This document shows, in pieces, positions 48,273-60,153 of a DNA stretch of 64,000 nt (positions are counted from its first letter, which is position 1; every line of letters begins with the position of its first letter). The notes under the pieces are model-generated. The model was not told the origin of the DNA, searched no databases, and saw nothing but the letters and a program-made list of their open reading frames with translations. Both the position numbers and the translations under genes were made by a program. The stretch spans positions 186,001 to 250,000 of the forward strand of contig NW_026731642.1 in NCBI RefSeq assembly GCF_028476545.1. The letters run 5' to 3'. Source of the stretch: Physella acuta (taxonomy: Eukaryota; Mollusca; Gastropoda; Physidae).

Positions 48273-48409
48273 AATAGTTTATATGCCTAAAGCTGATACG
48301 ATTTTGCCGACAATAAATAAATAACTTAAAAAAAAATGGCTAAACATTCATCAATGATAGAAGTCATTATTTAGGCGACAATCGGGGGTTTATCCATACA
48401 ATCGCATGT

Positions 48410-48605
48410 TTTTCCGGTTGCACCCAAGACAAATGGGACAGATGAAGTAGAGTTTTCAATGACCTCGGTCTCGGTATACAGCACTATGCCAGCCGTCTTT
48501 GCTTCCCTAACATGAGTCAGGTACTCATCAGGGCTGGATGTACTGGGGAGGGGGCGTCATACAGACTTAAAAAATTGAGCTTTGGGTGCAGTTAAAGCTC
48601 TAACA
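48410..48605 (-). repeat. SINE (tRNA-derived family)
   Basis: Reverse copy starting CCGGTTGCACCCAAGACAAA, with CAGCACTATGCCAGCCG and ACATGAGTCAGGTACTCATC. The head is degraded. Confidence 0.75.
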
Positions 48606-49243
48606 TCCGACTACCGCCCCCCCCTTTCCCCTTCTTAAATAATAATATCCTTCGTTCCATTTTTTAAAACCCCCGAGGATTGTCCTCAAACATAATTTCA
48701 ATAGACAAGATGTAGATCTAGTAATTTAAAAAAAAAATTAATGTCTCTTATGATTGGGTCCATGCTTTGAAAACAATTTTTATTCTCATATAAACCATAA
48801 ACGTAAATGTAAAATATATAAATAATTATGGTTTAGGCCTAGATTTAGATCTAGATCTAGGCCTAATTAGTAATTATCGGGAATTAGACCTTATATTTTT
48901 GGATTATTAAAATTTCAAGTAGCCTGATCACAAGTTACGAAACAAATATGTGTACCGATCACCCGTACACAAGACATTACTGATACTGATTACAACTTGC
49001 CCTAGAATCCAGTTGTCCCAGTGACCTAGACTAGAGTCTAGTTCTTGTCAGGTAGCCGAGTCCACGAACTAGGCCATATAATCCATATATATAAATGTAT
49101 CCAGTCGGTCTATTATTATTTATTATTATTTATAATATTTATTGCTCTAGCCTATACTTAAACTACCCTCCCCTACTCCTATTCCTAGACTGAGATATAT
49201 TCTATAGATCTAGATCTATATAGATCTAGTATATAGATTTCTA

Positions 49244-49785
49244 GGTAATCTATCGTTTTAGGTACGTAAAATCGCCCGCGACTTGTAATGTGAAAAACAG
49301 GTGACTCCTTACATTTTAATAATTATTTCACATTTTGAGGAGGATTTATGTTTTTTAAAATACAAAAATGTTTCCATGTTTCATTTATGTACCTGTTTTT
49401 AAGCAGTTTAATTAAAACTTTTCAGTAATAAATGAACACCAGCGATGTTTCCAACAGATGCAACCATGCTCATTTATTATAGCAGCCATCTTGTGAAAGT
49501 TTTATTTTTATAGACTTATAGCGCCAGATTCAGGCGGAAGTCACTCTATTTTACAAATGGCTGCTGTTTATATAGCAAATCTTGCTTGCAGACATTGCTG
49601 TTTAAAGTTAATTTCTGGCCTATATTGATATATTTAGCCAATGATTTAGGTTTATTATTCATTTATCTATAATATTTGACAAAAACATATCACAATACAC
49701 TTCTATTACAGCCTTGACAATGAGGTAACGTTTTCGTACATTAATAGCCGCGGGCGATTTTACGTACCCAAAACGATAGATTACC
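49244..49785. mobile_element. 542-bp inverted-end element with 8-bp target duplication
   Basis: The 37-bp inverted ends begin GGTAATCTATCGTTTT and continue to ATCGCCCGCG, with one mismatch between the two. Perfect flanking repeat GATTTCTA (49236-49243 and 49786-49793). No open frame is visible inside. Superfamily uncertain: the end sequence is not the usual hAT CAGxG. Confidence 0.85.
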
Positions 49786-50369
49786 GATTTCTAGATCTAT
49801 ATTATAAATATAATTAATAAATTAATAATTATATAATAATAATTATAATTATAGTCTATATAGATCTATCTAGATCTAGATCTAGAATCTAGCTTGGATG
49901 ATTGTTTCACTGTCTGACAATCACAGTTTCGTCCGGCCAAAGGTCTGCGTTGTAACGTGAAGTCTAAAAATAAAATGTCAACATAAAAAATTCACTTTGA
50001 CGTACATCTATAGATTTTTAGATCTAGCAGAAAGAGGCCTAGAATCTACTTAATTTAAAATAAATTTAAATTTAAATAGTAGGCCTAGTCATAGTATTAT
50101 GAGTATAGTATAAGACTATAAATAAGTAGACTAGTTTGATAGTTTGGCCTAGAAATCATTAATCAATTAATCTAGCCCTGCCCTAACACTAGGATCAGGG
50201 CCCAATCAATAAGTGAAAAGTGAGTAAGAACTTGATTTCTAGATCTAGGTTCTAGATTAAATTTGATCAAGATATTCTAAATAAATAGGGTCTAATTACC
50301 AATTAATTAAATAGACCCTGGCCTATACACTATAGTCTATAGATAGAGCTATATGCCTAATTTTAATAA

Positions 50370-51305
50370 ACTAGCAAGCCCGTCCACATGCATTGCAGCG
50401 TTAATCACTGTTCGTAATAGTGAGTTAGAACACACTTCAACGACCGCCCAGGTGTCAGGGACATCTAGGGGCGCTCTCGTGAACCCCAAGTTATACTACC
50501 GCAAGGGCACCCCATACGGCCCCTGGCTTGGTTTAATCATTGTATGTCGCGTGCCACTGTGTCATTATTGTAGGATGCTCCTTAAAACTAAGGTAGGTGC
50601 CTTAGAGCTCACCTGATAGTGCGGGGTGCCGGCGGACGTGTCTGATTCAATTTAATAAACAACTATCATACTACGTTTTATCCATATTCTATTGCACTCT
50701 TTGAAATGAACGTAGGCGCCATAGCGCTCATGGGAGAGCCTGGGGCACCGGAGAATGCACCTGATTTGATATAGTCAACGACTATTGTTGCCCATTGTGT
50801 CTTTAGTGTAAAGCCTTTTTTAAAACCAATGTGGGTGCCATAGTGCTCACAGGGGAGCCCGGGTCGCCTTGGGTAATGCAATCGCATGGGCGCCTGTGGC
50901 TGCATATGCTGCAGTTTTACCGCAGAATATAGTACAACCTCTTATCTGCTATGCAGGATGCCATTTTATTAATGGATATCAAGTGCTAAGATAGCCGCTC
51001 TGGAACTCTGGGTGCCAAACTGTGTATTGACAAAAATGGCACTCTCCCAGGCACCACCCATAAGAAATTTTATATTTAGTAGAATCCTTCTCTGTTGTAA
51101 TTTCATCCACTCCCCAAAACTTCATCGCACCCGGGGCGCCACCCATGCGAATTAAATTTTTCCAGATACCCCCCTAGGAGTATTCTCAACAACTTCCTAA
51201 AGTTTCATGGCGATCAGATGAAAGGTTTAGTAATGCATAAAAGACATACAAACAAACAGACAGACTGACAAACATATATTGCTTTATATTTATATAAAGT
51301 ATATC
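50370..51305. repeat. Dispersed repeat with three diverged about 120-bp subunits
   Basis: G/C-richer than its surroundings. Three consecutive subunits share GGTG/CGCCATAG(C/T)GCTCA and a GGGxGCC(G/C)G(G/C) core. It ends in TGGCGATCAGATGAAAGGTT, a TGCATAAAAGACATACAAAC tail and TATATTTATATAAAG, an end type common in animal dispersed repeats. Family not identified. Confidence 0.5.
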
Positions 51306-51689
51306 AGACTTATAGGTCCTAGACTAGGTAAATCTAGCTAGATCTACAATATGAATACAATTTTAATGACTTACTCTGTATGTGTCTGTAACTATAATTA
51401 TTTATTATACAGGGGACAGGTGTTACCAGAATAGCAGATTGTCTCCCCCCCCCCCCCCCCCCCCCCACTTTCGCTGGTTCATGCTTGTCTCTATCAACCG
51501 TTGGTAAAATGAATTAAGCCAAAAGCATTGAGGCCTTTAATGTAGTAGCTCACACTTTATTATAGGCTTACAATATAGTCTAATCATATAGGTAAGTTCA
51601 CTTTGACAAAATTATAATTAACTTTTTGATTGTTCAAACATATATAAAATTGGGACTGTGTTGCCAAATTGTATAGCTTATGACTGCTA

Positions 51690-51865
51690 ACCCAAAAGTC
51701 ACAAGTTTGAAGGCTGAGTTTATCCAGCTCTGGTGGGTACCTGACTCATGTTAAGGAAACAAGAGACTTTGCATAGGGCTGACCACATATCTCCTTGTAT
51801 GATGAGGTAATTGAAACAGATGAACTCTACTTCATCTACCCTAGACACGAACAGGAAAATATGAT
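51690..51865 (+). repeat. SINE (tRNA-derived family), headless
   Basis: Forward body: TCTGGTGGGTACCTGACTCA, GGGCTGACCACATATCTCC, AACAGATGAACTCTACTTCA and AGACACGAACAGGAAAA, the family's 3' end. Confidence 0.8.
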
Positions 51866-52519
51866 GATGTATACAGTAGGCCTTTATGCACTTAGTATAA
51901 TTAACTAGCCACAGTATTATATATCATAGAACTGTAACTCAAATTTCAAATGACAATTTAGTAATCAATAAAGTTTAAATTAGATCTCTGGTTACTAGAT
52001 CTAGGCCCTTCATAAAGTGTCAAATTACATGAATTAAAACAGCACTCTCATATTTTTGTTAAAATGCATTTTTTTTTTAAAATCTGGGAAACCTCATAAA
52101 AGCTAATTTTAAAGGTTTTATCAACATCTGAAGATATTTTTAGATTTTGGACTTTGACCCTTTGCATCTCATGTAGATTTTGAACTGTCTTTGATTATCT
52201 AAATCTTTGCCTTGTGGCTTATGTGTGTATCTCTTTCTGATTAGGCTGTTGCTGTAGTGTTTTGTCAGGTTATTATTTTATTTAGATTTTTGTGTGTGTG
52301 TAAATATTTTAATAATTAGACTCTACATGTTAGTAGAAGATAGCAGTAATTATAAAAAAAAATAATTTGCTAAACTCTTACATTTTTTTTTTAAAAAAAA
52401 GTCTAAAAAATAATATTAATATACAGTGTTTTTTGTTACATTTTATTATTTTTTGACAATGTAAACATTTATATCTGCAGTTCTTTGAAGACTTAAAGAA
52501 CATCAGTGCAACAGAAGCA

Positions 52520-55500
52520 ATGATGGCTGCTTTGATAACATTGGTGTTTGTTCTCTTGGGCCTCATAGGGGCTTTTGTCTGTGGATTTTTTCTACTGTTT
52601 TACATCTATCCACACCATATTGTTTCCTATGGTTTTATGTAAGTAGTGTTGTAAATAACGTTAAATAATTATTGTAAACATTAAGGATTAGGTATGTGAA
52701 AAGTATTATTTTATATTTAAATAACACAGTATTGTTGTGTACATGGCTCTTATGTCATAGTTGTGATATCATAAAACATAAGGTTATACATTATTTTAAA
52801 TGATCATTATAATATTACAGGCTTAAATGAAAAATATTTTAATATAGATACCACTCACAAAAATCGTGTTTAGGGACGTCAGCTGTATGTTACATAATTA
52901 TATAGGTATGGTGTATGAGTCACTGGCTTAAATCATGTATCTCTGCATTAGACCAATAAGTCCAACCTAGGAACCAGATAGGTATTTTTTCAAGGGGGGG
53001 GGGGGTCTCAAAATACAAATTCCATATATTCTCTGATGATTTTTAAGATTTAAAATATTTATTTTATGACATACTGTTTTGTAATGATAAATTGATAAAT
53101 GTTAAGCATGATGAGCAACATTGGACACTATATAAATGCGGAGTCTGTAGGGTTAACCAACATACACTAGTGAAAATTAGACCTATGTATACAAGTAAAA
53201 ATCATACTAAAATCCAAATTCTACTGTTGTTCACTAACTAAATCAGGGTAATCGTTTTTGTTTTTCAGGTTTAGAAGATACCTCGCGGGCATGAAAATAA
53301 AATTTGTGAAACATAGTGGTGGAACTTTGTGTTATGCTGAGAAAAATGTTCCGCAGCCTGACAAGTTGTCCATTGTTTTTGTACATGGGTTTTCATCCTC
53401 TAAGGACCAATGGATTCCATGTTTTAAAGTATTTATCGCTATTTTATTTTTTCATTGGCTTTATTACATTTCAAACAAATTTCCTATAACATGACAATCT
53501 ATTTCTTTGATGTTAAAGCAATATTTTTTTAACTTGACATTGCAGCTTAATTTTTTTTTCCTATCCAGTTACATCATGTTTTTTTTAAAATTAAAGTTTC
53601 GGTAAATTTTCCTATACATTACAACATTCTCTTGTTGGACATTGGAACACATAATTATGTTTATTCCATGACATCTACAACATTAATGTTTTGAAAGACA
53701 TTATTTCTTGTCACTCTTTCTCTGAGATAGTTTTTTTTTTTTTATTGGCAGGGGCTTCCCAAAGATCTCCATATGCTTGCTCTTGATCTGCCTGGGCATG
53801 GAGCTTCGTCTACCCCTGATGAAGATATTGAGCTAGGGCTAGAGTATGTTGTGGAGACTTTGAACACTGTAAGTCAAATGAAGTGGATATTACATATGGG
53901 TCTGGGATCTTTTGGATTAAGTCAAATGTAGTGGATAATTTAGGTTGTCAATGGTAGGGGGTCTTTTAGATTAAGTCAAATGTAGTGGATAATTTAGGTT
54001 GCCAATGGTAGGGGGTCTTTTAGATTAAGTCAAATGTAGTGGATAATTTAGGTTGTCAATGGTAGGGGGTCTTTTAGATTAAGTCAAATGTAGTGGATAA
54101 TTTAGGTTGTCAATGGTAGGGGGTCTTTTAGATTAAGTCAAATGTAGTGGATAGTTAATTTAGGGGGTCTTTTAGTTAAAGTAGAATGTAGGGGATAATT
54201 TAGGTTGTGAAAGTTAGGGGGTCTTTTAGATTAAGTCAAATGTAGGGGATCTTTTAGATCAGGTCTAGGGTAGGGGATCTTTTAGATATTGTCTAAGGGA
54301 GGGGGTCTTTTAGATATTGTCTAAGGTAAGGGGTCTTTTAGATATTGTCTAATGTAGGGGGTCTTTTAGATATTACGAACACAGTAAAGTCAAATATACT
54401 GATTATTTTAAATTAAGTAAAATGTATTGACATTTTAAACACACACATAAACAAATGCAATCAATAACACAAATATTTTATTCCTGATCGGGATAGTTAA
54501 ATATAATTATTACAACTCGGCTAGTTACATTTAGTGAAATAAAATTATAATAACTGGACCATTTTCATTCAATAAGAGAAAACATTTAGTTTTGTTGTGA
54601 CATAAAAATCTAGTCAACACACAATGATCAAGTTTTTTAATAATGCATTTTACTGCAAGCTTGACTGACTGCTGCCTGGTGCCTAATTGCCATTTGTTGA
54701 TGTTCTCTACACAGTTCTTAAAGCTGGTAGGATTGGAAAACAAGCAGATTCACTTAGTTGGGTCATCACTAGGTGGCGCTATTGCTGGTCTGTATACAGC
54801 GCATCACCCAGAGAAGGTGGCCAAACTGACCTTGGTGTGTCCAGCAAGTAGGTCATTACGTCAATTTTAAAAATAATTTGATACTATGACTGCGAGTTAT
54901 TTGGTGGTTTCAGTGTAGATGCACTAGTTGGTTTGAAGTTTACCATGTACCTTGGTTGTTACAATGGAGACCCCAAGTAAAAAGTAACTTTCCCTTTGGT
55001 TGTTACAGTGGAGACCCCAGTAGATAGTAACTTTCCCTTTGGTTGTTACATTGGAGACCCCAGTAGATAGTAACTTTGTCCTTTGTTACAGTGGAGACCC
55101 CAGTAGACTGTGTCCTTTGTTACAGTGGAGACCCCAGTAGAAAGTAACTTTGCCATTTGTTACAATGGAGCCCCCAGTAGAAAGTAACTTTGCCTTTTGT
55201 TACAGTGGAGACCCCAGTAGACTGTGTCCTTTGTTACAGTGGAGACCCCAGTAGACTGTGTCCTTTGTTACAGTGGAGACCCCAGTAGAAAGTAACTTTG
55301 CCATTTGTTACAGTGGAGCCCCAAGTAGAAAGTAACTTTGCCCTTTGTTACAGTGGAGACCCCAGTAGACTGTGTCCTTTGTTACAGTGGAGACCCCAGT
55401 AAATAGTAATTTTGCGTTTGTTACAGTGGAGACCCCAGTAGACAGTAACTTTGCCTTTTGTTACAGTGCAGACCCCAGTAGACAGTAACTTTGCCTTTTG

Positions 55501-58500
55501 TTACAGTGCAGACCCCAGTAGAAAGTAACTTTGCCTTTTGTTACAGTGGAGACCCCAGTAGAAAGTAACTTTACCTTTTGTTACAATGGAGCCCCCAGTA
55601 GAAAGTAACTTTGCCTTTTGTTACAGTGCAGACCCCAGTAGAAAGTAACTTTGCCTTTTGTTACAGTGGAGACCCCAGTAGAAAGTAACTTTGCCATTTG
55701 TTACAGTGCAGACCCCAGTAGAAAGTAACTTTGCCTTTGGTTGTTACAGTGGAGACCCCAGTAGACAGTAACTTTGTCTTTGTTACAGTGCAGACCCCAG
55801 TAGAAAGTAACTTTGCCTTTTGTTACAGTGGAGACCCCAGTAGAAAGTAACTTTGTCCTTTGTTACAGTGGAGACCCCAGTAGACAGTAACTTTGCCTTT
55901 GGTTGTTACAGTGGAGACCCCAGTAGAAAGTAACTTTACCTTTTGTTACAGTGGAGACCCCAGTAGACAGTAACTTTGCCTTTTGTTACAGTGCAGACCC
56001 CAGTAGAAAGTAACTTTGCCTTTTGTTACAGTGGAGACCCCAGTAGAAAGTAACTTTGTCCTTTGTTACAGTGGAGACCCCAGTAGACAGTAACTTTGCC
56101 TTTGGTTGTTACAGTGGAGACCCCAGTAGAAAGTAACTTTACCTTTTGTTACAGTGGAGACCCCAGTAGACAGTAACTTTGCCTTTTGTTACAGTGCAGA
56201 CCCCAGTAGAAAGTAACTTTGCCTTTTGTTACAGTGGAGACCCCAGTAGAAAGTAACTTTGCCTTTTGTTACAGTGGAGACCCCAGTAGAAAGTAACTTT
56301 GCCTTTGGTTGTTACAGTGGAGACCCCAGTAGAAAGTAACTTTACCTTTTGTTACAGTGGAGACCCCAGTAGACAGTAACTTTGCCTTTGGTTGTTACAG
56401 TGGAGACCCCAGTAGAAAGTAACTTTACCTTTTGTTACAGTGGAGACCCCAGTAGAAAGTAACTTTGCCTTTGGTTGTTACAGTGGAGACCCCAGTAGAA
56501 AGTAACTTTACCTTTTGTTACAGTGGAGACCCCAGTAGACAGTAACTTTGCCTTTGGTTGTTACAGTGGAGACCCCAGTAGAAAGTAACTTTACCTTTTG
56601 TTACAGTGGAGACCCCAGTAGAAAGTAACTTTGCCTTTTGTTACAGTGGAGACCCCAGTAGAAAGTAACTTTGCCTTTTGTTACAGTGGAGACCCCAGTA
56701 GACAGTAACTTTGTCTTTGGTTGTTACAGTGGAGACCCCAGTAGAAAGTAACTTTGCCCTTTGTTACAGTGGAGACCCCAGTAGAAAGTAACTTTGCCTT
56801 TGGTTGTTACAGTGGAGACCCCAGTAGAAAGTAACTTTACCTTTTGTTACAGTGGAGACCCCAGTAGACAGTAACTTTGCCTTTGGTTGTTACAGTGGAG
56901 ACCCCAGTAGAAAGTAACTTTACCTTTTGTTACAGTGGAGACCCCAGTAGAAAGTAACTTTACCTTTTGTTACAGTGGAGACCCCAGTAGAAAGTAACTT
57001 TGCCCTTTGTTACAGTGGAGACCCCAGTAGAAAGTAACTTTGCCTTTTGTTACAGTGGAGACCCCAGTAGAAAGTAACTTTGCCCTCCAGCTGAAGCAAG
57101 CCATGGCTCTGGGCCCAGAAAACATTACCATAGACCACTGTGCTCTGCTAGCCTCTGATGTGAAGGGGATGAAGAACCTTTTCTCTCTCTGCTGTTACAA
57201 TAAAAATATCACACGGGTAAATGACCAGGTGGGTGTTGTTTTTATAAAGATCACATGAAATTTTAGTATTGGATAGCTTGTATTCACACTCACACCCTTT
57301 TTTGCAACAATTAGCAAGGGAGGTCACCCTGTTATTTATGTTCTCACTTCCCAAGAGTGAAGTCACTTTGTTGTTTACTATGTTTTGTGTAGCATTAGCT
57401 TTTCCCCCGTAATTTTTGTAAATAGTAAAGTCATTTCAGGAGTTGGATTAAACTGATAGACCATACTGCTAGGGTTTATTTCACTACCAAAATTATCCTT
57501 TAAAAAAATTAGTGGATTTGATAGGTTATATCTGAAATATTCAGGACCTACAGAATGTAAATAAAACCTCATGTAGGAAAGATAACTTTGTTTAAGAACT
57601 ACTCTCAAACTTGATTTCCTTTGTGATACTTTTCTGAATTTTTTTTTTTTAATCGTCAGATTTGCAAAGGGTTTCTCACACTGCGCATGCCTAAGCTGCC
57701 CTTTTTTTTGAGACGTAAGCAACTTTTAAAAAGATTTTTGAATGATTTCACATGTTTATCTCTGTCACAGGCTTTTCTCCTACCTATTTCATGGCACACA
57801 CTCAAAAACAAAATCAACCCTTGTTCCTGGAATTTCCATAATTTTATTGGTTCATAAGAGCATCGCATTCACTCCCAGACATCGCCATGTTGTTCGCGCG
57901 CTATCTAACTGTCGCTTCCTTTCCTTTCGCGCATGCGCACACCCACACTATATTTTATATTTATCTTGCCTTTTTAAGACACACACTCGCAACATACATT
58001 CATATACATTTAACTGTTATAATCTCATTATTCTTTTAATTTAGAGAATTGTTATGATATTAAGGGTACATTTTTTTTGTTACACCAGTGTTCAAGTCTG
58101 TCATCTCTGAAGAACATCTGAATCTGCTGCTTAACGCAGCCCCAAACATTACCCCACCTACACAGGTGATATGGGGAGCCAATGATCAGGTAAGTTCCAG
58201 CCATTGATGGAGTGGGTTACAGATAATGATAGGGTAGGTTTCAGATAATGATGGGTTAGGTTCCAGATGATGGGGTAGGTTTCAGATGATGGGTTAGGTT
58301 TCAGATGATGGGGTAGGTTTCAGATGATGGGGTAGGTTACAGATAATGATGGGGTAGGTTAATGATGGGGTAGGTTACAGATAATGATGGGGTAGGTTAC
58401 AGATAATGATGGGGTAGGTTTCAGATAATGATGGGGCAGGTTCCAGATGATGGGGTAGGTTACAGATAATGATGGGGTAGGTTACAGATAATGATGGGGC

Positions 58501-60153
58501 AGGTTCCAGATGATGGGGTAGGTTTCAGATGATGGGGTAGGTTACAGATAATGATGGGGTAGGTTAATGATGGGGTAGGTTACAGATAATGATGGGGTAG
58601 GTTACAGATAATGATGGGGTAGGTTTCAGATAATGATGGGGCAGGTTCCAGATGATGGGGTAGGTTACAGATAATGATGGGGTAGGTTACAGATAATGAT
58701 GGGGCAGGTTCCAGATGATGGGGTAGGTTACAGATAATGATGGGGTAGGTTACAGATAATGATGGGGCAGGTTCCAGATGATGGGGTAGGTTACAGATAA
58801 TGATGGGGTAGGTTCCAGATAATGATGGGGTAGGTTTCAGATAACGATGGGGTAGGTTTCAGATAACGTTGGGGTAGGTTTCAGATAATGATGGGGTAGG
58901 TTTTAGATAATGATGGGGTAGGTTTCAGATAATGATGGGGTAGGTTTCAGATAATGATGGGGTAGGTTACAGATGATGGGGTAGGTTACAGATAATGATG
59001 GGGTAGGTTTCAGATAATGATGGGGTAGGTTACAGATAATGATGGGGTTGGTTACAGATAATGATGGGGTAGGTTACAGATAATGATGGGGTAGGTTACA
59101 GATAATGATGGGGTAGGTTACAGATAATGATGGGGTAGGTTACAGATAATGATGGGGTAGGTTACAGATAATGATGGGGTAGGTTACAGATAATGATGGG
59201 GTAGGTTCCAGATAATGATGGGGTAGGTGACAGATAATGATGGGGTAGGTTACAGATAATGATGGGGTAGGTTACAGATAATGATGGGGTAGGTTCCAGA
59301 TAATGATGGGGTAGGTTTCAGATAAAGATGGGGTAGGTTTCAGATAATGATAGGGTAGGCTACAGATAATGATGGGGTAGGTTCCAGATAATGATGGGGT
59401 AGGTTTCAGATAATGATAGGGTAGGTTACAGAAAATGATGGGGTAGGTTCCAGATAATGATGGGGTAGATTTCAGATAATGGGGGGGGGGTGGTTTTTTA
59501 TTTTCTACCCAAATAAGTGTTACTAAGGCCATACAGTAAAAAACAATAAAAAAATAATATTTTGTCAAGTTAATTACTCTTGATTTTGGTTTAGGCTAGG
59601 AGTTTAAGTGTGTATATGAAAAATGTATTGTTTACATAAATCCCTTTCTGCAACGTACTACGTGTTTGATTCTTGTGATTTTATTGCTGAGATATGATTT
59701 TATTCTCATGTTTTGATTGCTGTGCTTTGATGGATGTTTTGGTTGACTTGATAATATTGGTGATAATATTGTTGATAATATTGTTGATAATATTGTTGAT
59801 AATATTGTTGGTAATATTTTTGATAATATTGTTGATAATATTGTTGATAATATTGTTGATAATATTGTTGATAATATTGTTGATAATATTGTTGATAATA
59901 TTGTTGATAATATTGTTGATAATATTGTTGATAATATTGTTGATAATATTGCTGAGATATGATCCATGTTCCCTTCAACCAGCTGATCAATGTGAGCGGG
60001 GCTGAACTGCTCAGGTCCCAGCTGCCCAACTGTCGGCACGTTGACATCATTGACAACTGCGGCCACGCCATTGACATGGATCGCCCTGGGGCTTTCAACA
60101 AACATCTACTTAAATTTGTGCTAGAGGATTGTAGTGATAAGAAAACTGATTGA
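52520..60153 (+). CDS. ABHD6: ABHD6-like monoacylglycerol lipase
   Basis: Eight exons: 52481-52638 (ATG at 52520), 53269-53428, 53752-53868, 54715-54847, 57056-57228, 57660-57714, 58089-58189 and 59983-60153. They give 342 residues (human ABHD6 337) with consistent phases. An N-terminal membrane helix (about residues 4-30) precedes an alpha/beta-hydrolase fold: VFVHGFSSSKDQW (oxyanion region), LDLPGHGAS, and the nucleophile elbow GSSLGG with Ser150. Asp285 lies in WGANDQ and His314 in NCGHAIDMDRP. Human ABHD6 hydrolyses 2-arachidonoylglycerol and lysophospholipids at cytosol-facing membranes. The 55-bp exon 6 was found by homology and phase (ICKGFLTLRMPK) and joins to LFKSVISEE. Introns 3, 4 and 7 are filled by arrays copied from adjoining splice sites. 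Confidence 0.92.
53869..54375 (+). repeat. ABHD6: About 54-bp array beginning at ABHD6 exon 3 donor
   Basis: The intron opens GTAAGTCAAATGAAGTGGAT. The next five or six units begin TTAAGTCAAATGTAGTGGAT and end GGTAGGGGGTCTTTTAGA. The first unit is the splice donor, and in the copies the G of GT is changed to T. Later units shorten to GGGGGTCTTTTAGATATTGT. Confidence 0.9.
54950..57055 (+). repeat. ABHD6: 40-bp acceptor-junction array before ABHD6 exon 5
   Basis: About 50 units. The real exon 5 starts TGGAGACCCCAGTAGAAAGT after CCTTTTGTTACAG. Each unit holds TTTTGTTACAG or GGTTGTTACAG followed by about 29 bases of that exon start. Units near 55000 are the most diverged and carry deletions; those near the exon are nearly identical. 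Unit length is 40 or 43 bp. Including one 40-bp unit would shift the frame into a TAA within the next copy. Confidence 0.97.
58190..59485 (+). repeat. ABHD6: 19/22-bp donor-junction array in ABHD6 intron 7
   Basis: About 60 units of the kind GGGGTAGGTTACAGATAATGAT. The exon 7 junction is GCCAATGATCAG/GTAAGTTCCAG, which the unit mirrors as ATAATGATGG/GGTAGGTTCCAG. Each unit contains a GTAGGT donor-like core and a TTACAG, TTCCAG or TTTCAG acceptor-like core. Confidence 0.92.
59752..59955 (+). repeat. 12-bp microsatellite (ATAATATTGTTG)n
   Basis: About 16 copies of the 12-mer, ending 28 bp before the acceptor of the last ABHD6 exon. It is not copied from the exon. Confidence 0.97.

Larger units (their letters stand above)
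46014..52480. other. Divergent spacer upstream of GDPD and ABHD6-like genes
   Basis: Both flanking genes are transcribed away from this 6.5-kb spacer, so promoters and non-coding first exons probably lie here, but I could not place them. It contains three short DNA transposon pieces, two SINEs, a dispersed repeat (50370-51305) and frequent AGATCT/CTAGATCTAG palindromic runs between 47300 and 50300. No coding exon is supported. Confidence 0.5.

Noticed and set aside
57229-57232. Donor at 57232 joining ABHD6 exon 5 directly to exon 7
   Set aside because: It keeps frame but drops about 18 residues present in human ABHD6; the 55-bp exon at 57660-57714 supplies them with correct phases.
54950-59485. 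CRISPR-like or other spacer-repeat array
   Set aside because: There are no unique spacers; units abut directly and copy the adjoining splice sites of an animal gene.
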